From positions 1 to 64,000 of the forward strand of contig NZ_JALEGS010000013.1 of NCBI RefSeq assembly GCF_022763345.1: DNA of 64,000 nt. Reading direction: 5' to 3'. Within the stretch, counting starts at the first letter, position 1. Each line of letters begins with the position of its first letter. This stretch comes from Phaeodactylibacter sp. GTDB taxonomy: Bacteria > Bacteroidota > Bacteroidia > Chitinophagales > Saprospiraceae. Shown piece by piece: positions 26,850 through 35,448 of the stretch. The translations under genes and the position numbers were made by a program. The notes beneath the pieces were generated by a model that was not told the origin of the DNA, ran no database searches, and was given only the letters and a program-made list of their open reading frames with translations.

Positions 26850-28124
26850 TTAGTCATATTTAAATTCCTCATGCGTCAGGGCATAGGGTTGCCCAAACAG
26901 CGCATGTTTCAATACTTTCCAAATGTGCCGGGCATCGGGCGGGCAGCCGGGGATGAAGTAGTCCATCCGTACGATTTCCTGACAGCCATAGACCCGGTCG
27001 AGGAGTTCCGGCAGATCCTCATGTTTGGGGATGACGACCTTGTTATGCTCCAGCTCGGTGGTGCGCCCGTAGGCCTCCAGCAGGCATTCCTCTATGGGGA
27101 TGAAGTTGCGCATGGCAGGCAGTCCGCCCCAAATGGCGCATTCCCCTACACCAATGAGCATATCACAGTGCTCCCGGAAAGCTCGCAGCACCTCCACATT
27201 TTCGCTGTTACAGCAGCCCCCTTCGATGATACCTACGTCGCAGCGCTGGCTAAATTCCTTAATATCGGTTAGCGGGGATTTATTGAAATCAACGAGCTCA
27301 ATAACATCCAGCAATTCTTCGTCAATATCCAGAAGGGACATGTGGCAGCCGAAGCAACCGGCCAGTGAAGTGGTCGCCACTACTTTTTTGGGTGCTCCGG
27401 GCTTGGGCGTTGGCACCTCTATCGCTCCTTCTTCCTTTTCCCAGCCTTGCTCTGTTTGATCGTATTTCCGCTCTCCAACGGGCCGGGCCAGGCTTTTACC
27501 ACGAACCAGAATTGCACCTACGGGGCAAAGGTGCATAGCCTGCAGAGCCTGAGCCTCGGTCAACTCGGTTTCAGCTTTGTAATCGATGGCTACTTCTGTG
27601 TCTTTGCCGCGGTTCACAAAAGAAAATACGGCTTTCCCAGCATCGGTACGTACTTCCTCCACACAGCGCCGGCACCGGATGCAACGATTGTGATCAATGA
27701 CCATCCGCTCCGGCCGGTAATCAATCAGCCGGTTGACGAACAGATGGGGGAATCGGGTAGCGGTCACCCCGAGCCGGTAGCCCAGCCCCTGCAAATCGCA
27801 ATCGCCGCTTTTTTCGCAGGCCGGGCAAAAATGATTGCCTTCTGCAAATAACATTTCCACCATACCCTTGCGTACATCCTCCAGTTCCTTTGTTTGAGTC
27901 ACCACCTTCATCCCGGGCCTCACCGTAGCCGTGCAGGAAGCAGTAGGTTTGCCATTGACCAGCACCGTACACACCCGGCAAGTGCCCAACGGTGGCTGAA
28001 TGTGCTCATAATAACAGAGTGATGGGATAAACACGCCTGCTCCGCGTATGGCATCCACCAGGTTTTGCCCTTCCTCAGCCTGAACCTCAATACCGTCAAT
28101 TTGGATGGAAACAGCCTTTGCCAT
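26850..28124 (-). CDS. Fused HoxU-HoxY: diaphorase ferredoxin-type subunit plus hydrogenase small subunit
   Basis: The 424-residue protein joins two normally separate subunits. Residues about 1-215 are HoxU/NuoG-like: a [2Fe-2S] domain (CYYEHIQPPLGTCRVC, C at TASC), then a CPACEKSGDC site and a [4Fe-4S] site (CIRCRRC, CPVGAI). A Pro/Lys/Gly linker (about 225-245) leads to a HoxY part with CFGCHM, VGECAIWGG and GCPPD cysteines for the proximal [4Fe-4S] cluster. Together they pass electrons between HoxH and the HoxF flavin. HoxU and HoxY are separate genes in the well-known enzymes. There is no stop or frameshift at the join. Confidence 0.93.
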   Translation of the reverse strand: MAKAVSIQIDGIEVQAEEGQNLVDAIRGAGVFIPSLCYYEHIQPPLGTCRVCTVLVNGKPTASCTATVRPGMKVVTQTKELEDVRKGMVEMLFAEGNHFCPACEKSGDCDLQGLGYRLGVTATRFPHLFVNRLIDYRPERMVIDHNRCIRCRRCVEEVRTDAGKAVFSFVNRGKDTEVAIDYKAETELTEAQALQAMHLCPVGAILVRGKSLARPVGERKYDQTEQGWEKEEGAIEVPTPKPGAPKKVVATTSLAGCFGCHMSLLDIDEELLDVIELVDFNKSPLTDIKEFSQRCDVGIIEGGCCNSENVEVLRAFREHCDMLIGVGECAIWGGLPAMRNFIPIEECLLEAYGRTTELEHNKVVIPKHEDLPELLDRVYGCQEIVRMDYFIPGCPPDARHIWKVLKHALFGQPYALTHEEFKYD

Positions 28125-28126
28125 AA

Positions 28127-29887
28127 TCAGTTGGTTTTAGTGGTTCCTAAGGTTTTATTCACCGTTTCCCGGTAGTCGCTGACCGCCGCCTCCAGGTCAA
28201 AGGGTTGGGCGCCCGCCGCAGCTTCAGGAGTGAAATACCGGGAAAAGTACCCCGGGAAATGCTCCATTGCCGTAAGCAAGGCATGGGTGGCAGCCCGGCC
28301 CAGCCCGCAACGGCTGGTTTGCCGCATGATGTTGCTCCAGTTCTGTATTTCAACGTAGTCGTCCGCCCGGCCCAGCCCCTTGGCGAGTTTGTCCAGCTTG
28401 CGGGTAAAAATGAAATTCCCAGCCCGGCAGGGGGTACAAACGCCGCAGGATTCTTCAGCAAAGAAGCTCGAAAAGTTTCGGAGGATTTGAAGCAGATCGC
28501 GTTGGGTGTTGAATATCGTCACGGCGCCCCCGCACCGCAGGTCGTCCCAGTCGAAGCACGGGTCACCGTAGTTAGGGTCGATGCACTGCCCGGAAGGCCC
28601 GCTGATTTGCACGGCCAGCGTAGATTTGGCACCAGCCCAATCCAGGACCTCTGCAAGGCGGGTCCCCCACTCTATTTCGTAAACCCCAGGGCGCTCACAA
28701 TCGCCGGCAATGCTGAGCAGGCGGGTGCCTTTCATCTGAGGCGTGCCCAGGGCAGCGAATCGTTCAGCGCCTATTTCAAGGACACGGGCAGCGGCAGCAA
28801 AGGTTTCCACATTATTGACCACGGTGGGCTTTTGGCGGTAACCTCTTTCCACCGGGAAGTAGGTCCGTACCCTGGGTTCGCCCCGCAAGCCTTCCAGCGA
28901 ATTCATCATGGCGGTCTCTTCGCCACAGACGTAGGCCCCGGCACCCAACTGAATGTGGATATCAAACCGGAAAGGGGATTTAGCAGGGATCTGCGCCCCC
29001 AGCCATCCCCGGTCGTAGTACGCTGCTACCGCCGCTTCCAGTTCAGGCAGAAGCCAGCGGTATTCCGCACGCAGGTAAATCCAGCCTTCTGCCGCACCGG
29101 TAGCATAAGCGGCATGTATCATCCCTTCAATGACCAGCCCCGGCAAGTACTGTAGCAGCATACGGTCTTTGAAGGTACCGGGCTCCCCTTCGTCGGCATT
29201 GCAGAGTATGTATTTCTCGTTGCCCGGTTGTTCCCGGCAAAGGCGCCACTTTTTACCTACCGGGAAGAAGGCACCGCCCATGCCCCTCAGCCCGGAAGCT
29301 TCGAGGGTGGAAAGGACCTCCTCCGGGTCAAGCTGCAGCAATGCCTTTAGGGTTTCTCCGGGAACAAAAGGGCGGAGGAGCACTGCCTGGTCTGGCGGCA
29401 ACTGATACCGCAGATGCTGAGGAATTGGATTGGCGAGTTGTTCAACTGGCACGCCGCGCCGCAATTGCCAGACCAGTGCCTTTACCTTTTGGGGTGTCAG
29501 ATGGGTAAAAGGCTGAAAGTTGATCAGGCAGGCAGGCTCCAGGTCACTAAGCCCGATGCAGGAAGTCTCGTAAAGCCCGAAAGTACCCGTAGGGTCGGTT
29601 TGCCCAATCCGGGCGCCGGTCGCTTCCTCAAAAGCAGAAATAATGGCAGGCATGCCACTATGCATCGCGGTAACGCTGTTGTTGACATAAATGGTATACT
29701 GCCCGGCAGGCTGCCGGTGAAAGAAATGATAAAAGGATACGACCCCTTCAATTTCCACTTCAGAAAGCTGATACCGCGCTGCCAGAGTCTTAATGCCCTG
29801 ATCGCTAATGTGCCGCTTTTCCAGCTGAATGGCCCACAGGTCGTTCAGCAACGTGCGGCGGTCCGGAAGGTCAGTTGCTGGTTTCAT
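28127..29887 (-). CDS. hoxF: HoxF diaphorase subunit with N-terminal NuoE-like (HoxE) domain
   Basis: The 586-residue subunit carries FMN and NAD(H) sites: GLRGMGGAFFPVGKKW, CNADEGEPGTFKDR, CGEETAMMNSLEGLRGEPR and a C-terminal [4Fe-4S] site (ESCGVCTPCRAGN). The first 160 residues are NuoE-like, but the expected four-cysteine [2Fe-2S] pattern is degraded: positions usually V-C-x4-C hold NNSVTAMH, and only one cysteine of the CLGAC pair is clear (TSCIGLS). The N1a-type cluster is therefore probably missing. It heads the hydrogenase operon, and hoxUY starts 2 bases after its stop. Confidence 0.93.
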   Translation of the reverse strand: MKPATDLPDRRTLLNDLWAIQLEKRHISDQGIKTLAARYQLSEVEIEGVVSFYHFFHRQPAGQYTIYVNNSVTAMHSGMPAIISAFEEATGARIGQTDPTGTFGLYETSCIGLSDLEPACLINFQPFTHLTPQKVKALVWQLRRGVPVEQLANPIPQHLRYQLPPDQAVLLRPFVPGETLKALLQLDPEEVLSTLEASGLRGMGGAFFPVGKKWRLCREQPGNEKYILCNADEGEPGTFKDRMLLQYLPGLVIEGMIHAAYATGAAEGWIYLRAEYRWLLPELEAAVAAYYDRGWLGAQIPAKSPFRFDIHIQLGAGAYVCGEETAMMNSLEGLRGEPRVRTYFPVERGYRQKPTVVNNVETFAAAARVLEIGAERFAALGTPQMKGTRLLSIAGDCERPGVYEIEWGTRLAEVLDWAGAKSTLAVQISGPSGQCIDPNYGDPCFDWDDLRCGGAVTIFNTQRDLLQILRNFSSFFAEESCGVCTPCRAGNFIFTRKLDKLAKGLGRADDYVEIQNWSNIMRQTSRCGLGRAATHALLTAMEHFPGYFSRYFTPEAAAGAQPFDLEAAVSDYRETVNKTLGTTKTN

Positions 29888-29998
29888 AGGCTAGGGTTGG
29901 GTCACTGATTAAGTTACCCCTTCCTCAAATACCATGCACTGATTTTGGTCAATACCAGCCGGTTTTTTTCGTCCATCAAAAGCCCTTTATCAGAATGT

Positions 29999-31432
29999 CT
30001 ATTCCCGTAAAATTACCCGATAGCCCTGCCCCCGCAAACTATCCACCACCTGTGGCGCCGGCGCATACCCATAAGCCGTCCCCCCCAGAAAGAACATCGT
30101 CTCAATCGGGTGAGGTACATTAAAGTAAATCACGGAATCCGCAGGGGACGGTTGCCGCAGGGCTTCCACTTCAATCCGTTTTGCCCACGCTGCTTCGTCT
30201 CTATCCAGAGGCTTGAGGCGTTCCAGGCAGTAACGGAGTGGAAGGAGGAGTAAACCTAGTATAAAAACCTGCACCAACCGCCGCCAGCGCCCCAACCGGT
30301 ATTGGTAAATCTTGAAATGCTGCCAGGCCAGGGCGGTGATCAGGAAAATAGCAGGTGCCGAAATGAGAATGTAAGCGGGCATTTTGGTGGCAGCGAAGGA
30401 GAAGAACCCCAGTGGGATCGCTATCCAGACCAGTAGTGCCCACCGGCTGGCATCCGTTCGCTTGCGGATACTAACCCATGCCCACCAAACCAGAGGCAGG
30501 TAGATGAATTCGCCAAACAGTATCCGTAGGTTATTGAGGTGGAAATACCAGGGTTGATCGTGCCCTTCGAGCCCTTCAAACAGGTGGAGGTAATTGTAGT
30601 ATTGCTCCCAGCTGGCTTCAACCGGGAAAGCCTGATGAGTGTAGATCTGCCAGGGGGCCGCCACGACAAATGCAGCACTGGTCATCAGCAGGCCATGCCC
30701 AAGCCAGCTTTTCCAGGAATACTGCCGGTAGTGAATCGCCCAAAGTGCCCAGACGGGCAGTATAATAAGCCCGGGAAGCCACTTGGTGAGCACAGCCAGC
30801 CCGGTTAACAGGCCTGTAATCAAGGCGAAGCCTATCCGCCTCTGCTGTGCCGTACGCAGTGCCCAGTACGCCCCGAATAGAATCAGCGCAACAAATACAG
30901 CGTCGACATGGTCAGTTGCCCGCCGCCCACCAGCCAGCTCTACCAGCATACCGTGTATCGCCCAAAGGAAAGCAGCAACAAAACCAATACGGGCATGGTA
31001 TAGGCGCTTACCCAGTCCGTACATCGCTCCTATCCCCAGGGTGGTGATCAGCACACTTGGCAGCCGAAGTGCCAGTAAATGGGTACCAAAAAGTTTCATG
31101 CTGCCACTCATCAGCCACAGCGCAAAGGGTTGCTTATGTAGCCAGATGTGATTGGCGGACCAGTCCTCGGGCGGATAGGGCAAAACGGGGTGGACATACA
31201 GCATGGGGCGAAGGGGATGGCTCATCATATTCTTAGCCACCAGTGCATGGAAGCGCTCATCCCAGGGGTTGAGAAACGGGTCATTGGCGCTGAAAAGGCG
31301 CAGCAAAAAGCCGCCCAGCACCAGTAGTAAGACAGCGGTTTCGTGCTTTGATTTTGTGTGTAAGCGCCAGGCGTAACCGAAGCAGACAACCGCCCCGAGC
31401 AACACGCCCCACCAAATTGGAGAATTGGTCAT
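29999..31432 (-). CDS. ArnT/PMT-type membrane glycosyltransferase
   Basis: A 477-residue GT39/ArnT-like integral membrane enzyme with about ten to twelve hydrophobic segments. NPWDERFHALVAKNMM near 70-90 holds the conserved acidic motif (DE) of the first periplasmic loop. It transfers a sugar from a polyprenyl-phosphate donor onto lipid A-like, glycan or protein acceptors. The substrate is not known. It begins 2 codons or so upstream of a Uma2 gene on the same strand but need not be linked. Confidence 0.85.
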   Translation of the reverse strand: MTNSPIWWGVLLGAVVCFGYAWRLHTKSKHETAVLLLVLGGFLLRLFSANDPFLNPWDERFHALVAKNMMSHPLRPMLYVHPVLPYPPEDWSANHIWLHKQPFALWLMSGSMKLFGTHLLALRLPSVLITTLGIGAMYGLGKRLYHARIGFVAAFLWAIHGMLVELAGGRRATDHVDAVFVALILFGAYWALRTAQQRRIGFALITGLLTGLAVLTKWLPGLIILPVWALWAIHYRQYSWKSWLGHGLLMTSAAFVVAAPWQIYTHQAFPVEASWEQYYNYLHLFEGLEGHDQPWYFHLNNLRILFGEFIYLPLVWWAWVSIRKRTDASRWALLVWIAIPLGFFSFAATKMPAYILISAPAIFLITALAWQHFKIYQYRLGRWRRLVQVFILGLLLLPLRYCLERLKPLDRDEAAWAKRIEVEALRQPSPADSVIYFNVPHPIETMFFLGGTAYGYAPAPQVVDSLRGQGYRVILRE

Positions 31433-31456
31433 TCTTTATCTTGAAAGATCGCTGTG

Positions 31457-32044
31457 TCAAAAGATGGGCTCACCCAAGTCCTGCACATTGCGGTAGATCG
31501 CTGAAAGCGGAATGTCAAAGCCTAAACTTGCCAGGCTGATGGATTGATCCAGCCCGATCGCTGTCGTCACCTTCCAGTAGCCGGGCTCCTCCCGGAAAAG
31601 GACATCCACAACGGGTTTGTCCTGATCAATTAGAACGTACTCTTGGAAAGAAGGCAGGGAGCAGTACTTGTGGAATTTATCGCCCCGGTCGTAGCCTTCG
31701 GTTGATTTTGATAATACTTCCACGATCAAAACCGGATTAACAACGGCATTCGGATCTTCCTCCGCTGCTTGAATTTTACCACAAATCACCATGGCATCGG
31801 GGTAAACAAAGGAATGAGCATGGTCTATCCAAAGTCGGGCATCACTATTTAAGGCTGTACAATTGGAATCTTTAAGGCTGTTGTTTAGGGCTGTAATAAT
31901 ATTACCCCCCATTATAGAGTGATTGATTGAGCCCCCACTCATCGCTTGAATCCGCCCTGCTTCGTATTCATGCCGCTCCTCTGCCTGCGCTTCCAGGGCC
32001 AGGTAATCCTCAATAGAATAGTATTCGGTTTGCTGCTCTGCCAT
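31457..32044 (-). CDS. Uma2-family (DUF820) putative nuclease-fold protein
   Basis: A 195-residue protein with the Uma2/DUF820 restriction-endonuclease-like fold. EYEAGRIQAMSGG, then PDAMVICG and VLIVEVLSKSTEGYDRGDKF match the family, with the Asp, Glu and Lys expected for a PD-(D/E)xK site. The family is widespread, often in many copies in cyanobacteria, and biological function is poorly known. The ATG at 32044 is preferred; the longer frame to 32200 overlaps the divergent gene and lacks family residues. Confidence 0.88.
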   Translation of the reverse strand: MAEQQTEYYSIEDYLALEAQAEERHEYEAGRIQAMSGGSINHSIMGGNIITALNNSLKDSNCTALNSDARLWIDHAHSFVYPDAMVICGKIQAAEEDPNAVVNPVLIVEVLSKSTEGYDRGDKFHKYCSLPSFQEYVLIDQDKPVVDVLFREEPGYWKVTTAIGLDQSISLASLGFDIPLSAIYRNVQDLGEPIF

Positions 32045-32180
32045 AAAATTGCTCCATTTATGCCTTTCAAAGATAGTTATATTCCGCCAGCCTTTCAACT
32101 CAGTGGCGGCATTCCGGTTTGCCCAGACCAATTGCCCCATACCGGAAAATATGCAACCCTTGTCTTGCGTTCCTAGCAAC

Positions 32181-32720
32181 ATGAAAGCAAGATTACTCAC
32201 CTTCTTTATTTGTTGTACAGCGCTGAGCCTAGGCGCCCAATCTTATGATACCGCGTTTGGCATGCGCCTGGGGACCGACTGGGGGCTAACGGTCAAGCAG
32301 CGGATTTTTGATAAGACCACCCTTGAGGCTATCCTGCAAACGAGCCTGCAGCGGGAGGAAGCGCTTGTAACGCTCCTCGGTACGCAACACATGCCATTCA
32401 TTACCAAACGATTGAACATATACGGGGGCGGCGGGCTGCATAAAGGCTGGGGCAGCGTGCCGACGAATACGGAAGGCAGCCCATACGAGGATCCTTTTGG
32501 GCTAACCCTCATTGGTGGGATCGAATTGTCACTCGGCAAGCTCAACCTGACTTATGATATCAAGCCGGCCATCAATCTCATTGGCGGCGAACGTACGGTT
32601 TACACCCAAACTGGCATTTCGCTTCGCTACGTCATTCTGAAGCGCAACTGGCTGAAGAAAAAACAACGGAAAAGACGCCGCCAAAAAGAAGGCATCAACT
32701 GGCGGTTCTGGGAAAACTAA
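32181..32720 (+). CDS. Small outer-membrane-like hypothetical protein
   Basis: A 179-residue protein with a signal peptide (MKARLLTFFICCTALSLGAQ), then beta-strand-rich sequence (FGMRLGTDWGLTVKQRIF, LNLTYDIKPAINL) that looks like a small beta barrel, ending in a basic tail (WLKKKQRKRRRQKEGINW). Function unknown. The start at 32181 gives the signal peptide; earlier ATGs in the frame read through the divergent gene. Confidence 0.7.
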   Translation: MKARLLTFFICCTALSLGAQSYDTAFGMRLGTDWGLTVKQRIFDKTTLEAILQTSLQREEALVTLLGTQHMPFITKRLNIYGGGGLHKGWGSVPTNTEGSPYEDPFGLTLIGGIELSLGKLNLTYDIKPAINLIGGERTVYTQTGISLRYVILKRNWLKKKQRKRRRQKEGINWRFWEN

Positions 32721-32730
32721 ACCGAATCTG

Positions 32731-33498
32731 TTACTGGGGTATGCTGTAGTCCTTGCTAAGGGCTTTTTGCAGGCGCACCTGCTGCCCGTCCAGGTTCAGG
32801 CTTACCTCCAGCCCGTCTCCCGTACGCTGAAAGGTCCCGTCTCCCATGGCAGAAGAAAAACGGAAGCCTTGATCGATAAGATCCAGAGTAGCGGAGTCCT
32901 GAGGTGCCATGCCAGTCATCAATACATTCAGCTGATTGAGCGGAGGCAAAACGCCATCGAGTACAAAATGCTCTCCAATCAGCGTATCTTCATGCATGCC
33001 TACGAACAGGATATGAGAGCCTGTTTCCTGGCTAAGGGTATAAGTCCCCACGAGTTCTTCCCGCGTAGGCGGCAGCTGCAACTCAAACTTCCCGTTTTGG
33101 TATACGCCCAGCTGAGTGTAATGGAAGCCTTCATCTTCCTGCATTTCATCCTGCCAGCCCTGATAGTAGACGACGGCATCGCCTTCCCGGATAGCATAGA
33201 GGTAATCTCCTGCCCCGGCGTACCAGCCACCCGCGGCAGCTAGCGCGGAGTCTGGAATGCCATAATCTGAAAAAGCAGTAGGCGGGATGCTATCGCAGGC
33301 GGCAATATTGGCAATCTTGACTTTTTGCTCCTCAACAAGTGTGTAAACGGCACTTTTGGGAATGTCCGTTTCACTACCAGACTTGGTTTCGCATAGTAAT
33401 CGGACGCTAAAGTCCTGAGCAGCTTCGTTTTCCGGTGCACACCCAAAGGCCAGCAAGCCAAGAGCAAATAGGAAGGATAGAATAATCGGTCGGCGCAT
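32731..33498 (-). CDS. Hypothetical lipoprotein
   Basis: A 255-residue protein with a lipoprotein signal: hydrophobic MRRPIILSFLFALGLLAFGC with the lipobox LAFGC, giving an acylated cysteine at C20. The rest is a soluble periplasmic-type domain with Asp and aromatic positions (YAGAGDYLYAIREGDAVVYYQGW) and no family recognised. The ATG at 33498 was chosen because the upstream 34 codons lack a signal and carry the ATG at 33600 into the tRNA promoter region. Confidence 0.75.
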   Translation of the reverse strand: MRRPIILSFLFALGLLAFGCAPENEAAQDFSVRLLCETKSGSETDIPKSAVYTLVEEQKVKIANIAACDSIPPTAFSDYGIPDSALAAAGGWYAGAGDYLYAIREGDAVVYYQGWQDEMQEDEGFHYTQLGVYQNGKFELQLPPTREELVGTYTLSQETGSHILFVGMHEDTLIGEHFVLDGVLPPLNQLNVLMTGMAPQDSATLDLIDQGFRFSSAMGDGTFQRTGDGLEVSLNLDGQQVRLQKALSKDYSIPQ

Positions 33499-33566
33499 GG
33501 ATTTTCCGTTTTGATAAAGGTAGTAGTTTTTTCTAAAAAAGTTTTTCACTAATTCCGGAACTATTT

Positions 33567-33574
33567 TATCTTTG
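33567..33574 (+). promoter_or_regulatory. -7 promoter element of tRNA-His
   Basis: TATCTTTG is a perfect TAnnTTTG match about 52 bases before the tRNA. A T-rich stretch lies upstream. Confidence 0.55.
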
Positions 33575-33626
33575 CATCGCTTTGATAAAAAGGAAGTCAA
33601 AAAGCGACTTCTGGCAAAGTAAAATG

Positions 33627-33700
33627 GTGGTTGTAGCTCAGTTGGTTAGAGCGCTGGATTGTGGTTCCAGAGGTCGCCGGTTCAAATCCGGTCTTCCACC
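33627..33700 (+). tRNA. tRNA-His (anticodon GTG)
   Basis: A cloverleaf is readable: acceptor GTGGTTG, D-arm GCTC...GAGC, anticodon stem CTGGA/TCCAG with anticodon GTG at 33661-33663, T-arm GCCGG-TTCAAAT-CCGGT and acceptor 3' strand CTTCCAC. A G precedes position 1 (33626) and a C discriminator (33700) fits histidine tRNA; CCA is encoded at 33701-33703. The acceptor stem has two U-U oppositions (positions 5-68 and 6-67). A terminator follows. Confidence 0.9.
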
Positions 33701-33705
33701 CCAAT

Positions 33706-33738
33706 AAAGCCTGCCGGTTATTCCGGTGGGCTTTTTTT
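33706..33738 (+). terminator. Rho-independent terminator after tRNA-His
   Basis: AAAGCCTGCCGG (33706-33717) pairs with CCGGTGGGCTTT (33723-33734) with a few mismatches and is followed by a T run. Confidence 0.75.
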
Positions 33739-33785
33739 ATGCAACCGCTCCCTGGTTGGTGATGTTTGGAATACAAAAAACCGAT

Positions 33786-34304
33786 ATGAGCGCATCCGCA
33801 GCAATGCCCTATTTCATTAAGCCTTCTGTCAACCTCGACCGGTCGGCAAAAACGGAAGCCTACGAGCAGGCCCTGATGGCCATTCAGGCTAACCTGGAAG
33901 GGGAAACGGATGCCACCCTAAAAATGGCTACCATTAACTGTCTGCTTAAGACTTATCTGCCATATTACTACTGGGTAGGCTTTTACGTTAAAAGCGGTGA
34001 GCGCAGGTTGTCGGTTGGGCCGTACCAGGGCACCCTGGGCTGCCTGCACATCAGCTATGACAAAGGGGTCTGTGGAAGAGCGGCCCGGGAGGAAAAAACC
34101 CAAATTGTGCCTGATACCCACGCCCTGCAGCAGGGCACTGACCATATTGCCTGCGACCCTAATTCCCGCTCTGAAATCGTAGTGCCAGTTTTTGGGAAAG
34201 ATGGTGCGCTAATCGCTGTTTTTGATGTAGACAGCACGCTAAACAACTCTTTTGATGAAGTGGATCAAAAATACCTGGAGCGCCTGATGAAGGAAGTATT
34301 TTAG
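33786..34304 (+). CDS. msrC: Free methionine-(R)-sulfoxide reductase (GAF fold)
   Basis: A 172-residue GAF-domain fRMsr enzyme that reduces free methionine-R-sulfoxide. The three family cysteines are in LGCLHISYDKGVCG and DHIACDPNSRSEIVVPV; the spacing between the second and third is three residues longer than in the yeast and E. coli enzymes. The ATG at 33786 is chosen as the most family-like start (33804 also possible). Its end overlaps the end of rsgA by 4 bases on the opposite strand. Confidence 0.9.
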   Translation: MSASAAMPYFIKPSVNLDRSAKTEAYEQALMAIQANLEGETDATLKMATINCLLKTYLPYYYWVGFYVKSGERRLSVGPYQGTLGCLHISYDKGVCGRAAREEKTQIVPDTHALQQGTDHIACDPNSRSEIVVPVFGKDGALIAVFDVDSTLNNSFDEVDQKYLERLMKEVF

Positions 34305-35368
34305 TACTTGGTCTTCTTTTTGTATTTCTTGACCTCCCTGACCATTTTGCCAAACTTTTTATCCCTAACTTTTCGCTCCAGTACCGTGGAGGTGAAATGC
34401 GCCTGTTCGTTTTCCATTTTGTAAAAGTGCTCCAGCACTTCTTCCTCCAGTTCACCCGAATCCAAAGCGGCTAAGACAGCACAGCCAATTTCTGAGGTAT
34501 GCGTACAATCTGAAAACTTGCAGGTTTCGGCCAGGGCATAAATCTTTTCGAAGGTATTTTCCAGCCCCCCTTTGCCATCGGTTATGCCCACTTCGCGCAT
34601 CCCCGGATTATCGATCAGCACAGCGCCGTTGACCAATGGTACCAGCTCCCGGTGGGTGGTAACGTGTTTGCCCCGGTCGATCCCTTCGCTGATGGCTCCG
34701 GTTTTCATCCGCTCCATCCCGCTCAGGCTATTGATCAGGGAGGACTTCCCAACGCCGGAAGAACCCAACAGGCAGTAGGTTTTTCCTTTAACAACCAGAT
34801 TTTTCAGCGCGCCAATTCCAGCTTGTGTTTCATTGCTGACCGCAAAAACTGGGACATCAGCAATACGGGACCTTATTTTTCCGAGCAGACTTTCCTGCTC
34901 CGCTTCCGATATCAAATCCACCTTGGTGACCACAATCAGGGGCTGTATTTTCGCAGCATGGCAAAGCGTCAGGTATCGCTCCAACCGGTTGATGCTAAAA
35001 TCCCGGTTCACTGATTGCACGATGATTCCATAATCAATATTGGTAGCGATGATTTGCTTTTCGCCAAACTTGCCTACCGCCTGCCGCTCCAAAACGGTAT
35101 GCCGGGGAAATACCGCATGAATCAGAGCTTTGCCTTCGTCGTATTCAGAAATAGCGACCCAATCACCCACTCCGGGCAGATCGTTTTTTGAAGCTGCTGC
35201 GTACCGCAAGTTGCCCAGTAATTCGGCGTCAAATTCGCCTTCTTCACTGCTTACCATGTAACGTTCACGGTGCTCTACCGTCACCCTGCCCACCAGATGC
35301 TGACCAAGACCATGCTCCTGCCGGTAGCCCTCAAGGGCTTCATTGTATCCAAGATCTTCCAGATTCAT
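34301..35368 (-). CDS. rsgA: Ribosome small-subunit-dependent GTPase RsgA
   Basis: A 355-residue circularly permuted GTPase with an OB-fold, G-domain GSSGVGKSSLINSL, and a zinc finger C-x4-C-x-H-x5-C (CKFSDCTHTSEIGC), all as in RsgA (YjeQ). It tests or releases the 30S subunit late in assembly. The gene is full length and convergent to msrC. Basic Lys/Arg-rich C-terminus. Confidence 0.95.
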   Translation of the reverse strand: MNLEDLGYNEALEGYRQEHGLGQHLVGRVTVEHRERYMVSSEEGEFDAELLGNLRYAAASKNDLPGVGDWVAISEYDEGKALIHAVFPRHTVLERQAVGKFGEKQIIATNIDYGIIVQSVNRDFSINRLERYLTLCHAAKIQPLIVVTKVDLISEAEQESLLGKIRSRIADVPVFAVSNETQAGIGALKNLVVKGKTYCLLGSSGVGKSSLINSLSGMERMKTGAISEGIDRGKHVTTHRELVPLVNGAVLIDNPGMREVGITDGKGGLENTFEKIYALAETCKFSDCTHTSEIGCAVLAALDSGELEEEVLEHFYKMENEQAHFTSTVLERKVRDKKFGKMVREVKKYKKKTKY

Positions 35369-35448
35369 TGATCGTCCTGCGTTGTTGACAAAGCGTTAAC
35401 ATCCACCTATTCAAATAAGTGCCCCTGTGGCTGTAATTTATTTCAAGC

